A DNA stretch of 64,000 bases from Kribbella italica (GCF_014205135.1 NZ_JACHMY010000001.1:868001-932000); one strand, 5' to 3'. Shown: positions 1-9,008, counted from the first letter of the stretch. Numbers and translations: made by a program. The notes: generated by a model from the sequence alone, not told the origin.

Positions 1-1
1 A

Positions 2-850
2 GGGCTGCGGATGCGCAGCGGGGTCGACTCCGCACCGAAGCCGATGATGACGATCGGCGACCGGCCGGTCCTGTGGCACGTGATGCGCTACTACGCGCAC
101 TTCGGCCACACCGAGTTCATCCTGTGCCTGGGGTTCGGCGGCGCGGCGGTGAAGGAGTACTTCCTGCGCTACGAGGAGACCCACTCGAACGACTTCGTGA
201 TGACCAAGGGCGGGCAGCAGATCGAGCTGCTCGACTCCGACATCAGCGAGTGGAAGATCACCTTCGTCGACACCGGCATCGACACCAGCATCGGCGAACG
301 GCTGCGCCGGGTGCGGCCGTACCTGGAGGACGACGACGTCTTCCTGGCCAACTACGGCGACGTGCTGACCGACGCACCGATGGACAAGATCGTCGACCAC
401 GTGCTGGCCAGCGACATCACCGCGAGCCTGCTCGCCGTACCGCCGCAGGCGTCCTTCCACATCGTCGAGTTCGGCCCGGACGCCCGGATCAACGGGCTGC
501 GTTCGGTCACCGAGCTGCCGCTGTGGATCAACGGCGGCTACTTCGTGCTGAAGAAGGAGGTCTTCGACGTCCTGCACTCCGGCGAGGACCTGGTCGGCGA
601 CGCGTTCCCGCGGCTGGCCGCGATGCGGCGGCTGGAGGCGATTCCGCACCACGGCTTCTGGGCTCCGATGGACACGCTGAAGGAGCGGAGCCAGCTCGAG
701 GAGATGTACCGGTCCGGGACCAAGCCGTGGGCGGTGTGGACCCGAGAGGCCCGCGATCTCAAGAGCCTGCCGCCGGCGGCCGAGCCGGCCGCCCGGCCCC
801 GTGAGGTGGACGACTCCGACCTGTCGGCGCCTGCGGTGGTGGCGATCTGA
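2..850 (+). CDS. Sugar-1-phosphate nucleotidyltransferase (glucose-1-phosphate cytidylyltransferase type), 5' end missing
   Basis: Would join a nucleotide (CTP in the closest family) to a hexose 1-phosphate, making the activated sugar for deoxysugar or surface-glycan synthesis in the cytoplasm. The frame is open from the window edge and begins inside the N-terminal GGxGxR nucleotide loop, so the first in-frame ATG at 11 is not the true start. Landmarks are KPMMTIGDRPVLWH, the metal and sugar site NYGDVLTD, WINGGYFVL and HHGFWAPMDT; the last two are typical of RfbF. It ends in a TGATG overlap with the next gene and opens a run of eight tightly packed genes. A UTP- or dTTP-using relative cannot be excluded. 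Confidence 0.8.
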   Translation, partial: GLRMRSGVDSAPKPMMTIGDRPVLWHVMRYYAHFGHTEFILCLGFGGAAVKEYFLRYEETHSNDFVMTKGGQQIELLDSDISEWKITFVDTGIDTSIGERLRRVRPYLEDDDVFLANYGDVLTDAPMDKIVDHVLASDITASLLAVPPQASFHIVEFGPDARINGLRSVTELPLWINGGYFVLKKEVFDVLHSGEDLVGDAFPRLAAMRRLEAIPHHGFWAPMDTLKERSQLEEMYRSGTKPWAVWTREARDLKSLPPAAEPAARPREVDDSDLSAPAVVAI

Positions 851-1497
851 TGCTGCCGTTCCAGCTCGGCCTCGGCGGCGGCCCGGTTCATCTGGTGGCC
901 CTCGGCGCCCATCCCGACGACATCGAGATCGGCTGCGGGGGTACCTTGCTCCGGCTCGCCGAGACGGTGCCGGGCCTGACCGCCGAGTTCGTGATCGCGA
1001 CCGGTACGCCGGTCCGCCTGGAGGAGGCGCGCCGCGCGGCGGAGCTCTTCCTGCCCGGGTGCGAGGTGACGGTCACGTCGGCGGAGCTGCCGGACGGCCG
1101 GCTGCCGACGTACTGGGAGGACGTCAAGGAGCTGCTCGAGACGGCGGCCCGGGGACGTCGTCCCGACCTGGTGCTGGCGCCGAGCCGGACCGACGCCCAC
1201 CAGGACCACCGCTGCGTCGCCGAGTTGGCCACCACGGTGTGGCGCGACCACCTGGTCCTGAACTACGAGATTCCCAAGTGGGACGGGGACTTCAGCCGCC
1301 CGTGGCTGTACGTCGCCCTGACCGAGGAGCAGCTGCGCGAGAAGGTCGCGCGGCTGCACAAGGCCTACCCGTCGCAGGTCCCGCACGACTGGTTCGACGA
1401 AGAGGTCTTCGCCGGCCTGGCCCGGCTGCGCGGGATGGAGTGCCGGGCCCGGTACGCCGAGGCCTTCACGACCGCCAAAGCGACGGTGACGTGGTGA
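850..1497 (+). CDS. PIG-L/LmbE family deacetylase
   Basis: A 215-residue zinc-dependent N-deacetylase of the GlcNAc-PI/MshB/LmbE fold. The metal-binding AHPDD motif is at about residues 19-23 and a second histidine site, HQDHR, lies near residue 118, both intact. In this setting it probably deacetylates an N-acetylamino sugar bound to a nucleotide or lipid during polysaccharide assembly; the substrate cannot be read from the sequence. The ATG overlaps the upstream stop (TGATG), and its own stop lies within a GTGA that is in frame with the next gene, so translation of all three is probably coupled. Confidence 0.85.
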   Translation: MLPFQLGLGGGPVHLVALGAHPDDIEIGCGGTLLRLAETVPGLTAEFVIATGTPVRLEEARRAAELFLPGCEVTVTSAELPDGRLPTYWEDVKELLETAARGRRPDLVLAPSRTDAHQDHRCVAELATTVWRDHLVLNYEIPKWDGDFSRPWLYVALTEEQLREKVARLHKAYPSQVPHDWFDEEVFAGLARLRGMECRARYAEAFTTAKATVTW

Positions 1498-1526
1498 CAG
1501 ACAGGATGCCCGGAGGGGGAGAAGTG

Positions 1527-2648
1527 GTGAGCTTCAGCTGTCGTGGGTGTGCCGGCGACGACGTCGTACCGGTGGTCGATCTGGGGGCGCAGCCGTGCGC
1601 GGACCATTTCCCGCCGGTCGGCACCGCGGAGGAGGATCCGCGCTGGCCGCTGGAGCTCTGGCTCTGCCGGGACTGCAAGTTGGTGCAGCTCGGTCCGGTC
1701 GAGCCACAGCTGCCCGAACCGCCGCTGGCCGTCGAGTCGGCGACCAGCCTGGCGCACGCCGAGACCTCGGCGAAGGAACTGCTGGCCGACCACCCCGAGC
1801 TGGCCGGTGCCGCGGTGTTCGAGTTCGCCAGCCACCACGGGGGTTCGTGGCTGGACCACCTGCAGGCGGCGGGCTGCAGGATCGCCTCCGACGGCGAGCA
1901 GGCCGCGCTGGTGGTGGACGTCCACGGCATCGCGCACGAGCCCGAGGTCGGCGAGATGATGCGCCTGCGCGCGGACCGGCTGGCGCCGGGCGGCCTGCTG
2001 GTGCTGGAGTTCCACCACCTGTTGCCGCTGTTCATCGGCAACCAGTTCGACACCGTCCGGCACGGCCACTGGTCGTACCTGTCGCTCGGCGCGGTGATCC
2101 GGTTGGGAGCGCTGCACGGACTGGCCGTCGAGTCGGTACGGCGGATCGACATGTTCGGCGGCAGCCTGCGCGTGATGCTCCGGCACCAGGCCGAGGCCAC
2201 CCCGGACGAGTCGGTCGTCGAGATGCTCCAGGACGAGGCGGCCGCCGGGATCTCCGACGAGATCCAGCTGGCGAGTCTCCAGGAAGCCGCCTGGCACGCG
2301 GCCGGCGCGCTCCACGACGAACTGGTCCGGCACCAGGCGGCCGGTCGTACGGTGCTCGGGTACGGCGCGCCGTCGAAGGCGCCGGTCCTGCTCGACCTCA
2401 GCAAGGTCGGCACGGACCTGCTCCCCTTCACCGTCGACGCCGCACCCGGCAAACACGGCCGGCGGATCCCGGGCTGCGGTGTCCCGATCCGCTCGATCGA
2501 CGAGCTCCGCGCGGCCCGCCCGGACGTCGTCCTGGTGCTGACGTGGGACATCGCCGACGAGGTGATCTCGCAGCTCGAGGCCGACGGCCGCGGCTGGGGC
2601 GCCACCTACCTGGTCCCGCTGCCCGAGCCCCACGAAGTCATCGGCTGA
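1527..2648 (+). CDS. NDP-sugar C-methyltransferase homologue with altered active site
   Basis: Resembles sugar C-3 methyltransferases (TylCIII/TcaB9 type). The N-terminal zinc domain has Cys5, Cys8, Cys47 and Cys50, followed by a Rossmann methyltransferase core and a C-terminal domain with GYGAPSKAPVLL. The GTG at 1527 was chosen because GGAGGGGGAG sits just upstream (1512-1521); an in-frame GTG at 1494 overlapping the previous stop is possible. Two things are odd. The SAM loop reads FEFASHHGG where relatives have an ExGxNDG-like motif. The family Y-H-E-H catalytic stretch reads RHGHWSYLS, so the usual Tyr and Glu appear replaced by Arg and Gly. It may be inactive, or have a different substrate. 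Length (373 aa) is slightly short for the family. Confidence 0.75.
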   Translation: MSFSCRGCAGDDVVPVVDLGAQPCADHFPPVGTAEEDPRWPLELWLCRDCKLVQLGPVEPQLPEPPLAVESATSLAHAETSAKELLADHPELAGAAVFEFASHHGGSWLDHLQAAGCRIASDGEQAALVVDVHGIAHEPEVGEMMRLRADRLAPGGLLVLEFHHLLPLFIGNQFDTVRHGHWSYLSLGAVIRLGALHGLAVESVRRIDMFGGSLRVMLRHQAEATPDESVVEMLQDEAAAGISDEIQLASLQEAAWHAAGALHDELVRHQAAGRTVLGYGAPSKAPVLLDLSKVGTDLLPFTVDAAPGKHGRRIPGCGVPIRSIDELRAARPDVVLVLTWDIADEVISQLEADGRGWGATYLVPLPEPHEVIG

Positions 2649-2650
2649 CC

Positions 2651-3937
2651 ATGAGAGGGGTCCTGCGCCGCGTGACCTGGGGACTGGCCGACCAAGCGGT
2701 CACCAGCATGGTGAGTTTCGTGGTCGGCATCGTCGTCGCGCGGTCGCTGGGCGCAGTCGAGTTCGGCGCGTTCAGCCTGGCCTGGGTGACCTACGGGCTG
2801 GTGGTCAACATCTCCCGTGGCCTGGCCACGGATCCGCTGGCGGTCCGGTTCAGCGGCGTACCGCGCCCGGTGTGGAAGACCGCGGTCGCGAGCTCGTCCG
2901 GGATGGCGATCGCGGTCGGTCTGGCGACCGGTGCGATCTGTGTCGCGGTGGGGCTGGCGATCGGGGGCCGACCCGGTGCCGCGTTCGTCGCGCTGGGCGT
3001 GGTGCTGCCCGGCCTGATGCTGCAGGACAGCTGGCGGTTCGCCTTCTTCGCCTCGGGCCAGGGAGGCAAGGCGTTCCTGAGCGACATCACCTGGGCGGCG
3101 GCGCTGGTGCCGCTGCTGTACCTGGCCAAGTACGACGGGCCGAGCGTCACGAAGTTCGTGCTGGCCTGGGGCGCCGCCGGGATCTTCGCCGCGCTGGTCA
3201 GCGGTCTGCAGGCCGGCATCGTCCCCCGGTTGTTCCGGGCCCGGCAGTGGTTCGGTCAGCACCGCGATCTCGGCCTGCGCTACCTGGCCGAGAACGTCAC
3301 CATCAGCGGCGCGTACCAGCTCAAGATGTACGGTCTCGGCGCGTTCGCCGGAATCGCCGCGGTCGGTACCGTGCGCGGTGGCGAGATGATGCTCGGCCCC
3401 TTCTTCATCGTGCTGTCCGGGATCGGCCTGGTGGCGGTGCCGGAAGCGGCGAGGATGCTGCGGCGCTCGCTCAAGGCGTTGCGGGTCTTCTGTCTCCTGC
3501 TCGGCAGCGCGCAGGCCCTCGCGGCGCTCGCCTGGGGACTGGCCCTGGTGCTCGCGTTGCCGCACGCCTGGGGGCACGCGGTGCTCGGGGAGGTCTGGGA
3601 CAGCACCGAGCCGTTGTTGCTGCCGGCAACTTTGTCGGTGATGTTCGCCAGCTTCTACACCGGGGCCTCGGCCGGCCTGCGCGCGCTCGGCGTGGCGAAG
3701 CGGAGTCTGCGGGCCCAGCTGTGGGCCTCGGCGGCGTACCTGGTCGGTGGGGTCGGCGGCGGCATCCTGAACGGCGCGCTCGGCTCGGCCTGGGGAGCGG
3801 CGGCCGCGACGTTCGTCGGCGCGATCGTCTGGTGGCGGTACCTGGGAGTCGGGATCCACGAACGGCGCCACGACACGGAACCGGAGCCGGTCGATGCGGC
3901 CCACCGGGAGGAGATGCCAGAAATGAGGAGCACATGA
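2651..3937 (+). CDS. Polysaccharide flippase, Wzx/MATE-like membrane protein
   Basis: A 428-residue hydrophobic protein with about 12 predicted membrane helices. It would move a lipid-linked oligosaccharide across the plasma membrane. It opens with the family-like stretch TWGLADQAVTSMVSFVVG followed by ARSLGAVEFGAFSLAW, and ends in a charged cytoplasmic tail. The same opening (GLADQ, VARS, VADFGVYALAF) recurs in the flippase at 13211, so the two are paralogues about 10 kb apart. The ATG at 2651 follows the previous stop by 2 nt and the gene overlaps the next by ATGA. Two flippases in one locus suggest either two different glycans or an exported intermediate. Confidence 0.8.
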   Translation: MRGVLRRVTWGLADQAVTSMVSFVVGIVVARSLGAVEFGAFSLAWVTYGLVVNISRGLATDPLAVRFSGVPRPVWKTAVASSSGMAIAVGLATGAICVAVGLAIGGRPGAAFVALGVVLPGLMLQDSWRFAFFASGQGGKAFLSDITWAAALVPLLYLAKYDGPSVTKFVLAWGAAGIFAALVSGLQAGIVPRLFRARQWFGQHRDLGLRYLAENVTISGAYQLKMYGLGAFAGIAAVGTVRGGEMMLGPFFIVLSGIGLVAVPEAARMLRRSLKALRVFCLLLGSAQALAALAWGLALVLALPHAWGHAVLGEVWDSTEPLLLPATLSVMFASFYTGASAGLRALGVAKRSLRAQLWASAAYLVGGVGGGILNGALGSAWGAAAATFVGAIVWWRYLGVGIHERRHDTEPEPVDAAHREEMPEMRST

Positions 3938-4881
3938 ACGCGGTACCGCGGTTGACCGTTGGCCTTCCGGTGTACAACGGCGAGAAGTACCTGGCCGAGT
4001 CCTTGGACGCGCTGCTGGGGCAGAGCTACGGCGACTTCGACCTGACCATCTCGGACAACGCCTCCACGGACGGCACCGAGGAGATCTGCCGGGAGTACCT
4101 GGCCCGGGACCGCCGGATCAGCTACGTGCGGCAGCCGGTCAACATCGGCGCCGCGCCCAACCACAACCGCCTCTTCGAGCAGTCCCGGACCGAGCTGTTC
4201 AAGTGGGCGTCGCACGACGATCTCTACGGGCGTGACCTGCTGCTGCGCTGTGTCGAGGCATTGGACGCCGACCGGGACCTCGTGCTGGCCCATGCCTGGC
4301 AGGCGATCATCGACGAGTCCGGTGACATCGCCCTGTTGGTCGACTACCCCCTGGCCACCGACGACCCGCGGGCCCCGGAGCGGTTCAAGAGCATGCTGAT
4401 CACGGTCGGCGGTGACGACTTCTACGGAGTGATCCGCTCCGACGTCCTGCGCCGTACGCCGCTGCACGGCAGCTACCACCACGCCGACCGCACGATCATG
4501 GCCGAGCTGGCGCTGCACGGACGCTTCCACCAGGTCCCGGAGCTGCTCTACTACCGCCGCGACCATCCCGACCGCGCCGAGCGGGCCAAGCCGACGATCC
4601 GCTCCCGGGCCGCGAACCTGGAACCGCGGCGGGCCGACCCGTGGCGCAACCCGACCGCGCGGCTGCTCGCCGAGTACGTGGCCGGCTTCGTCGCCGCTGT
4701 TCGCAGAGCGCCGCTGTCGTCGGCCGACCGGCGTCGCTGTCACTTCTACCTGACGCAGTGGCTGGTGAGCAGGGCGTTGCCGGGGTCGTCGCAGCGGATC
4801 GAGGACAGCGTCGCGGCCGGAGCCGCGACCGCCCCCAGCAACGTTGCCCTGGGCGAGCACGGGAGGGCTGCACGGGAATGA
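3934..4881 (+). CDS. Family 2 glycosyltransferase
   Basis: A 315-residue GT-A fold glycosyltransferase, probably adding one sugar to the growing lipid-linked repeat on the cytoplasmic face. Visible motifs are the N-terminal LTVGLPVYNGEKYLAESLDA, the nucleotide-binding SDNASTDGT, and WASHDD, in which HDD stands for the metal-binding DxD. A GT2-type acceptor region follows around residues 140-210. No membrane helices are evident. The start overlaps the flippase stop by ATGA (3934-3937), and the stop overlaps the pyruvyltransferase start the same way. Donor and linkage cannot be deduced. Confidence 0.85.
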   Translation: MNAVPRLTVGLPVYNGEKYLAESLDALLGQSYGDFDLTISDNASTDGTEEICREYLARDRRISYVRQPVNIGAAPNHNRLFEQSRTELFKWASHDDLYGRDLLLRCVEALDADRDLVLAHAWQAIIDESGDIALLVDYPLATDDPRAPERFKSMLITVGGDDFYGVIRSDVLRRTPLHGSYHHADRTIMAELALHGRFHQVPELLYYRRDHPDRAERAKPTIRSRAANLEPRRADPWRNPTARLLAEYVAGFVAAVRRAPLSSADRRRCHFYLTQWLVSRALPGSSQRIEDSVAAGAATAPSNVALGEHGRAARE

Positions 4882-6146
4882 CCACCGCACCACGAATCGC
4901 CGTCCTCGGCCTGCTCGGCTCGGGCAACCTCGGCAACCAGGGGTCGCTCGAGGCGATGCTGCAGTTCCTGCGGAAGGCTCATCCCGACTCACCGATCACC
5001 TGCGTGTGCTCGGGTCCCGAGGAGGTGGAGCGGCAGTACGGCATCCCGTCGTTCTCCATCACCTGGTACCGGCCGCAGCGAGCGACGAGGTCGCGGCTGA
5101 CCACGATCGGGCTCAAGCTCTTCGGCAAGGTCGCCGATCTGGTGCGGACGCCGCGCTGGGTCCGCCGGTACGACATCGTGATCGTGCCCGGGATGGGAGT
5201 CCTGGAGACGACGCTGCAGCTCCAGCCCTGGGGCTGGCCGTACGCGCTCTTCCTGGTGTTCTTGTCGGCGCGCCTGTCCGGAGCCAAGACGGCCCTGGTC
5301 GGCATCGGCGCGAACGTGGCCCGTGAGCGGTCGATCCGCTGGCTGTTCCGGAGCACCGCGAACCTTGCGACGTACCGTTCCTACCGCGACGAGTACTCCC
5401 GGGACGCGCTGCGATCGATGGGCGTCGACACCAGCCGGGACGAGGTCTGTCCCGATCTCGCCTTCGCGCTGCCGCCCCCGCCCCCACCGCCGCGGACGCC
5501 GGGCCGCACCGTCGGCCTGGGCGTGATGGCCTACCACGGCAGCAATGCCGACCGCGCCCGATCGGAGCAGATCTACTCCGACTACGTCGTCAAGATCACC
5601 GAGTTCGCCCGCTGGCTCGTCGACGAGGGCTACCGGGTCCGGCTGTTCACCGGCGACCCGTCGGACCAGGCGGTGGTGGACTCCGTGGCCGAGGACCTGC
5701 GCCGGACCAGACCGGAGCTGGCTGACTCCCGGCTGATCGTCGAGCCGACCGCGTCGTTCGGCGAACTGACGCAACAGCTCGCCGCGGTCGACCTGGTGGT
5801 CGCATCGCGGTACCACAACCTGCTGGCGGCAATGACCGGATCGAAGCCGGCCATCTCGATCAGCTACGCCGCCAAGAACGACATCCTGATGGAACAGATG
5901 GGGCTGGCGGAGTTCCGTCAGCCGATCCAGAGCCTCGACGTCGCCCGGCTGATCGGGCAGTTCCGGGCGCTCGAGGTCCGGGCGCCCCAGCTGACGGCCG
6001 GCATCGAGAGCGCGTGCGCCGAGTCCTCGGACGCCCTCCAGCACCAGTACGCCGCGCTGTCCGCGGCCCTGTTCGGTCCCGATCGGGTGGTCGCCGACCA
6101 CGTCAAACCTGGCACCCCCGGCAACGACAAGCCGCAGGAGGCTTGA
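4878..6146 (+). CDS. Polysaccharide pyruvyl transferase family protein
   Basis: A 422-residue protein of the CsaB/WcaK/AmsJ family, which transfers pyruvate from phosphoenolpyruvate to a sugar as a ketal and so adds negative charge to a glycan. Seen are the N-terminal GLLGSGNLGNQGS loop, the central PGMGVLE stretch, a proline run (PPPPPP) near residue 200, and the C-terminal SRYHNLLAAMTGSKP signature. No signal peptide is present, so it acts in the cytoplasm. It overlaps both neighbours (ATGA upstream, TGATG downstream). The pyruvylated sugar is unknown. Confidence 0.8.
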   Translation: MTTAPRIAVLGLLGSGNLGNQGSLEAMLQFLRKAHPDSPITCVCSGPEEVERQYGIPSFSITWYRPQRATRSRLTTIGLKLFGKVADLVRTPRWVRRYDIVIVPGMGVLETTLQLQPWGWPYALFLVFLSARLSGAKTALVGIGANVARERSIRWLFRSTANLATYRSYRDEYSRDALRSMGVDTSRDEVCPDLAFALPPPPPPPRTPGRTVGLGVMAYHGSNADRARSEQIYSDYVVKITEFARWLVDEGYRVRLFTGDPSDQAVVDSVAEDLRRTRPELADSRLIVEPTASFGELTQQLAAVDLVVASRYHNLLAAMTGSKPAISISYAAKNDILMEQMGLAEFRQPIQSLDVARLIGQFRALEVRAPQLTAGIESACAESSDALQHQYAALSAALFGPDRVVADHVKPGTPGNDKPQEA

Positions 6147-6694
6147 TGGACGTCATCGAAGTACCGAGGATCGCCGGCGCGTTGCTGTTCCTGCCCACGC
6201 CGCACGTGGACGAACGCGGTTTCTTCTGCCGGACCTACGACCGCGCGGTCGTGCGGGCCGCCGGGCTCGATCCCGACGCGTTCGAGCAGGACAGCGTGTC
6301 GCGGTCGGCGAAGGGGGTGGTGCGCGGCATGCACGTGCGCGCCGGGGCCGGAGAGGCCAAACTGGTGCGGTGCTCGTACGGCGCGGTGTTCGACGTGGTG
6401 ATCGACCTGCGACCGGATTCGCCGACGTACCGCAACCGTGAGTACTTCGACCTGACCGGCGACAACCAGGTCACGGTGTACGTCCCGGCCGGCTGCGCGC
6501 ACGGTTTCCAGGCGCTGACGGATCCGGCCGACGTGTCCTACCGGATCGACCGGGCCCACGATCCCCGCGAGGACGTGAGCATCGTCTTCGACGACCCCGA
6601 GCTCGACATCGCCTGGCCGTTGCCGGTCAGCCTGATGTCGGCGCGGGACCAGGCGGCGCCCTCGTTCGCCGAGGCCACCAGGAGGCTGGCATGA
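6146..6694 (+). CDS. dTDP-4-dehydrorhamnose 3,5-epimerase-like protein (RmlC family)
   Basis: A 182-residue cupin of the RmlC family, which epimerises 4-keto-6-deoxy sugars. Conserved features are DERGFFCRTYD, VVRGMHVR (active-site His), KLVRC, DVVIDLRPDSPTY and VPAGCAHGFQ. Length matches the family. No rmlA, rmlB or rmlD homologue is seen nearby, so it may serve a different NDP-sugar, perhaps the product of the nucleotidyltransferase at the start of the window. The start overlaps the upstream stop (TGATG). The stop and the ATG of the next gene overlap as ATGA. Confidence 0.8.
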   Translation: MDVIEVPRIAGALLFLPTPHVDERGFFCRTYDRAVVRAAGLDPDAFEQDSVSRSAKGVVRGMHVRAGAGEAKLVRCSYGAVFDVVIDLRPDSPTYRNREYFDLTGDNQVTVYVPAGCAHGFQALTDPADVSYRIDRAHDPREDVSIVFDDPELDIAWPLPVSLMSARDQAAPSFAEATRRLA

Positions 6695-8016
6695 GTACCG
6701 GTGAGAAGTCCTTCCAGCGGTCGGGCGACCTGAACGCGCGGTTGCACGCGGCCGTTCCCGGTGGCGCCCACACCTACGCCAAGGGCGAGGACCAGTACCC
6801 GGCCGGCCTGGCGCCGGTGATCACGCACGGCCTCGGCGCGCACGTCTGGGATGCCGACGGCAACGAGTACGTCGAGTACGGGTCCGGCCTCCGCTCGGTC
6901 AGCCTGGGCCACGCGCACCCGCGCGTGGTCGAGGCGGTACGCCGGGAGCTCGACCGCGGCAGCAACTTCGTCCGGCCGAGTGTGCTCGAGCTCGAGGCCG
7001 CAGAGCGGTTCCTGGGCACGGTCCGGACGGCCGAGATGGTCAAGTTCGCCAAGAGCGGGTCGGACGTGACGACGGCGGCGGTCAAGCTGGCCCGGGCTGT
7101 GACCGGACGACCGCTGGTGGCGATCTGCGCGGACCAGCCGTTCTTCTCCACCGACGACTGGTTCATCGCGGCCACTCCGATGTCCGCGGGCATCCCGGCC
7201 GCGGTGTCCGAACTCACCGTCGGGTTCCCGTACGGCGATCTCGCAGCGACCGAGCAGGTGCTGCGCGAGCACGACGGCAACATCAGCTGCCTGATCCTGG
7301 AGCCGGCGACCCAGCACGACCCGCCTGCCGGCTATCTGGCCGGACTGCGTGACCTGGCGCATCGCTACGGCTGTCTGCTGATCTTCGACGAGATGATCAC
7401 CGGATTCCGCTGGTCGGAGACCGGAGCCCAGGGCGTGTACGGCGTGACCCCCGACCTGTCGACCTTCGGCAAGGCGCTGGGCAACGGGTTCGCGGTGTCG
7501 GCGCTGGCCGGACGGCGTGAGCTGATGGAGCGTGGCGGACTGCGGGACTCCCGTGAGCGGGTGTTCCTGCTGTCGACGACGCACGGCGCCGAGACCCACT
7601 CCCTGGCCGCAGCGATGGCGGTGTTCGACACCTACGAGACCGAGGGCGTCACCGCGCGCCTCCACGCGCTCGGCGACCGGCTCGCGGCCGGCGTACGGGA
7701 GGTCGCGGCAGCGGCCGGTGTCGCGGACCACGTGGTCGTCCGGGGCCGTGCGAGCAACCTGGTGTTCGCGACCCTCGACCAGCAGCTCGAGCCGTCCCAG
7801 GAGTACCGCACGTTGTTCCTGCGGGAACTGATCCTCGGCGGAGTGATCGGCCCGTCCTTCGTCGTGAGCGCCGCGCTGACCACCGAGGACATCGACCACA
7901 CGGTGGAGGTGGTCGGGCGCGCCTGCGCGGTCTACCGCAAGGCACTGGACGCCGGCGATCCGACGGCGTGGACAGGCGGCCGGCCGGTGAAGCCCGTGTT
8001 CCGGAGATTCGCCTGA
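6691..8016 (+). CDS. Class III PLP aminotransferase, glutamate-1-semialdehyde aminomutase-like
   Basis: A 441-residue fold-type I PLP enzyme. The lysine expected to hold PLP is in TFGKALGNGF and the aspartate contacting the pyridine nitrogen is in LLIFDEMITGFR; GSDVTTAAVKLAR is the phosphate-binding region. It resembles HemL, but its place as last gene of a sugar operon and the STTHGAETH stretch point to a sugar or side-chain aminotransferase rather than haem synthesis. Starts by ATGA overlap. The next gene is convergent, with a 19-bp gap and no clear hairpin. Confidence 0.8.
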   Translation: MSTGEKSFQRSGDLNARLHAAVPGGAHTYAKGEDQYPAGLAPVITHGLGAHVWDADGNEYVEYGSGLRSVSLGHAHPRVVEAVRRELDRGSNFVRPSVLELEAAERFLGTVRTAEMVKFAKSGSDVTTAAVKLARAVTGRPLVAICADQPFFSTDDWFIAATPMSAGIPAAVSELTVGFPYGDLAATEQVLREHDGNISCLILEPATQHDPPAGYLAGLRDLAHRYGCLLIFDEMITGFRWSETGAQGVYGVTPDLSTFGKALGNGFAVSALAGRRELMERGGLRDSRERVFLLSTTHGAETHSLAAAMAVFDTYETEGVTARLHALGDRLAAGVREVAAAAGVADHVVVRGRASNLVFATLDQQLEPSQEYRTLFLRELILGGVIGPSFVVSAALTTEDIDHTVEVVGRACAVYRKALDAGDPTAWTGGRPVKPVFRRFA

Positions 8017-8035
8017 CCCGGTAGGTGATCCGCCG

Positions 8036-8716
8036 CTACCGCGCGGCGCCGCCGGGGACGGTGAACCGGTCGATCAGCAGGGCTGTCGCCGGGATGACCA
8101 TGAGGGCACAGCCGAAGCCGCCGATGGTGTCGACGGGGTAGTGCGCGGTCAGGTCGATCTGCGACAGGGCCATGACGGTCCCGCAGACGAGAGCCAGCGC
8201 GAGGACGAGGAGCGTGCCGACCGCGCGCCCCAGCTTCAGTACGTCGCTGAGCAGGAGCCCCAGCAGGAGGCCGACCGCAGTCGCGGCCGCCGTGTGCCCG
8301 CTGGGGTACGACAGGAAGTCGTCGTGGATCCGCCGGCCCACAACGTGTTTGAGGCCGACCGACAGCACCGACACACCGCCGATCCCGATCACCGTCGTGG
8401 CGGCCAGCCGCCACCGGCCCGCCAGCAGGCAGCTCGCCGTGACGAGCAGCATCATCAGCGCTCGTCCCACGGGGCCTCCGGTCCAGTCCACGGCCAGAAC
8501 GGCCGGCCACAGACCGGCGGGGGCGTTGACCTTTGGCTGGATCCATTGGTCGAGCCGCGCCGGCTCGGTGTCGCCCGCGAAGAGCACCGCCGGGACGATC
8601 AGCAGCAGAGCCCCGGGAACGATCAGCAGGGCGACCGATCGGCGCAGAGCGGCGATCACCGACGGTCCGGCCGCCCGCACGCGCAGGCGCGCAGAACCTC
8701 TGTCGTCGACTGTCAT
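8036..8716 (-). CDS. PAP2-family membrane phosphatase
   Basis: A 226-residue integral membrane phosphatase, probably acting on a lipid phosphate or pyrophosphate such as undecaprenyl pyrophosphate at the outer face of the membrane. All three PAP2 motifs are present: a Lys/Arg site in LKHVVGRRIHDD, YPSGHTAAAT, and SQIDLTAHYPVDTIGG with the catalytic His. About five or six hydrophobic helices surround them. The ATG at 8716 was chosen because a G-rich purine stretch (GGGGTGGGG) lies just upstream on the minus strand; the open frame continues to 8920 but without protein-like composition. Lipid-carrier recycling would fit the polysaccharide genes on both sides. Confidence 0.8.
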   Translation of the reverse strand: MTVDDRGSARLRVRAAGPSVIAALRRSVALLIVPGALLLIVPAVLFAGDTEPARLDQWIQPKVNAPAGLWPAVLAVDWTGGPVGRALMMLLVTASCLLAGRWRLAATTVIGIGGVSVLSVGLKHVVGRRIHDDFLSYPSGHTAAATAVGLLLGLLLSDVLKLGRAVGTLLVLALALVCGTVMALSQIDLTAHYPVDTIGGFGCALMVIPATALLIDRFTVPGGAAR

Positions 8717-8920
8717 GTCCCCACCCCACGCAAATTCTATCCCCAGGTTTGCGGGGATCCGTCGCAGCACGAAGGCCGCCGTAGTACTCTGCGTTGTCCT
8801 GCAGCCGACGGGCTGGTGAATTCTGGTGATGCGGGGGGCCGGAAGAAGTGGCGGGTGGGTGGGGTCGCCGAAAGGTGGCCGACAGTGGGGGCGACGCTGT
8901 GGTGGCGTGGCTTCCAGCAA

Positions 8921-8948
8921 TTGACAGGGGCGCCGGGCAGACTACACA
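8921..8948 (+). promoter_or_regulatory. Candidate promoter for the second polysaccharide operon
   Basis: TTGACA at 8921-8926 and TACACA at 8943-8948 are separated by 16 bp, a good housekeeping-sigma arrangement, about 60 nt upstream of the GTG at 9009. A perfect 7-bp hairpin (CACTGCC, TCG loop, GGCAGTG; 8947-8963) begins at the expected transcription start. The PAP2 gene runs away on the other strand, so this gap must hold both promoters. Confidence 0.5.
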
Positions 8949-9008
8949 CTGCCTCGGGCAGTGGCGTTGTGTGTCCGGACGATCGCAGCGTGAGACGAAG
9001 GGCTGGAT

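Noticed and set aside
801..1526. Extending the methyltransferase homologue upstream to base 801
   Set aside because: The extra sequence overlaps the whole PIG-L gene in another frame and has a composition-driven Arg/Gly-rich peptide; a ribosome-binding site and zinc motif fix the start at 1527.
8717..8920. Longer N-terminus for the PAP2 protein
   Set aside because: The extension is His/Pro/Arg-rich with no membrane segment, and a purine-rich ribosome-binding site precedes the ATG at 8716.
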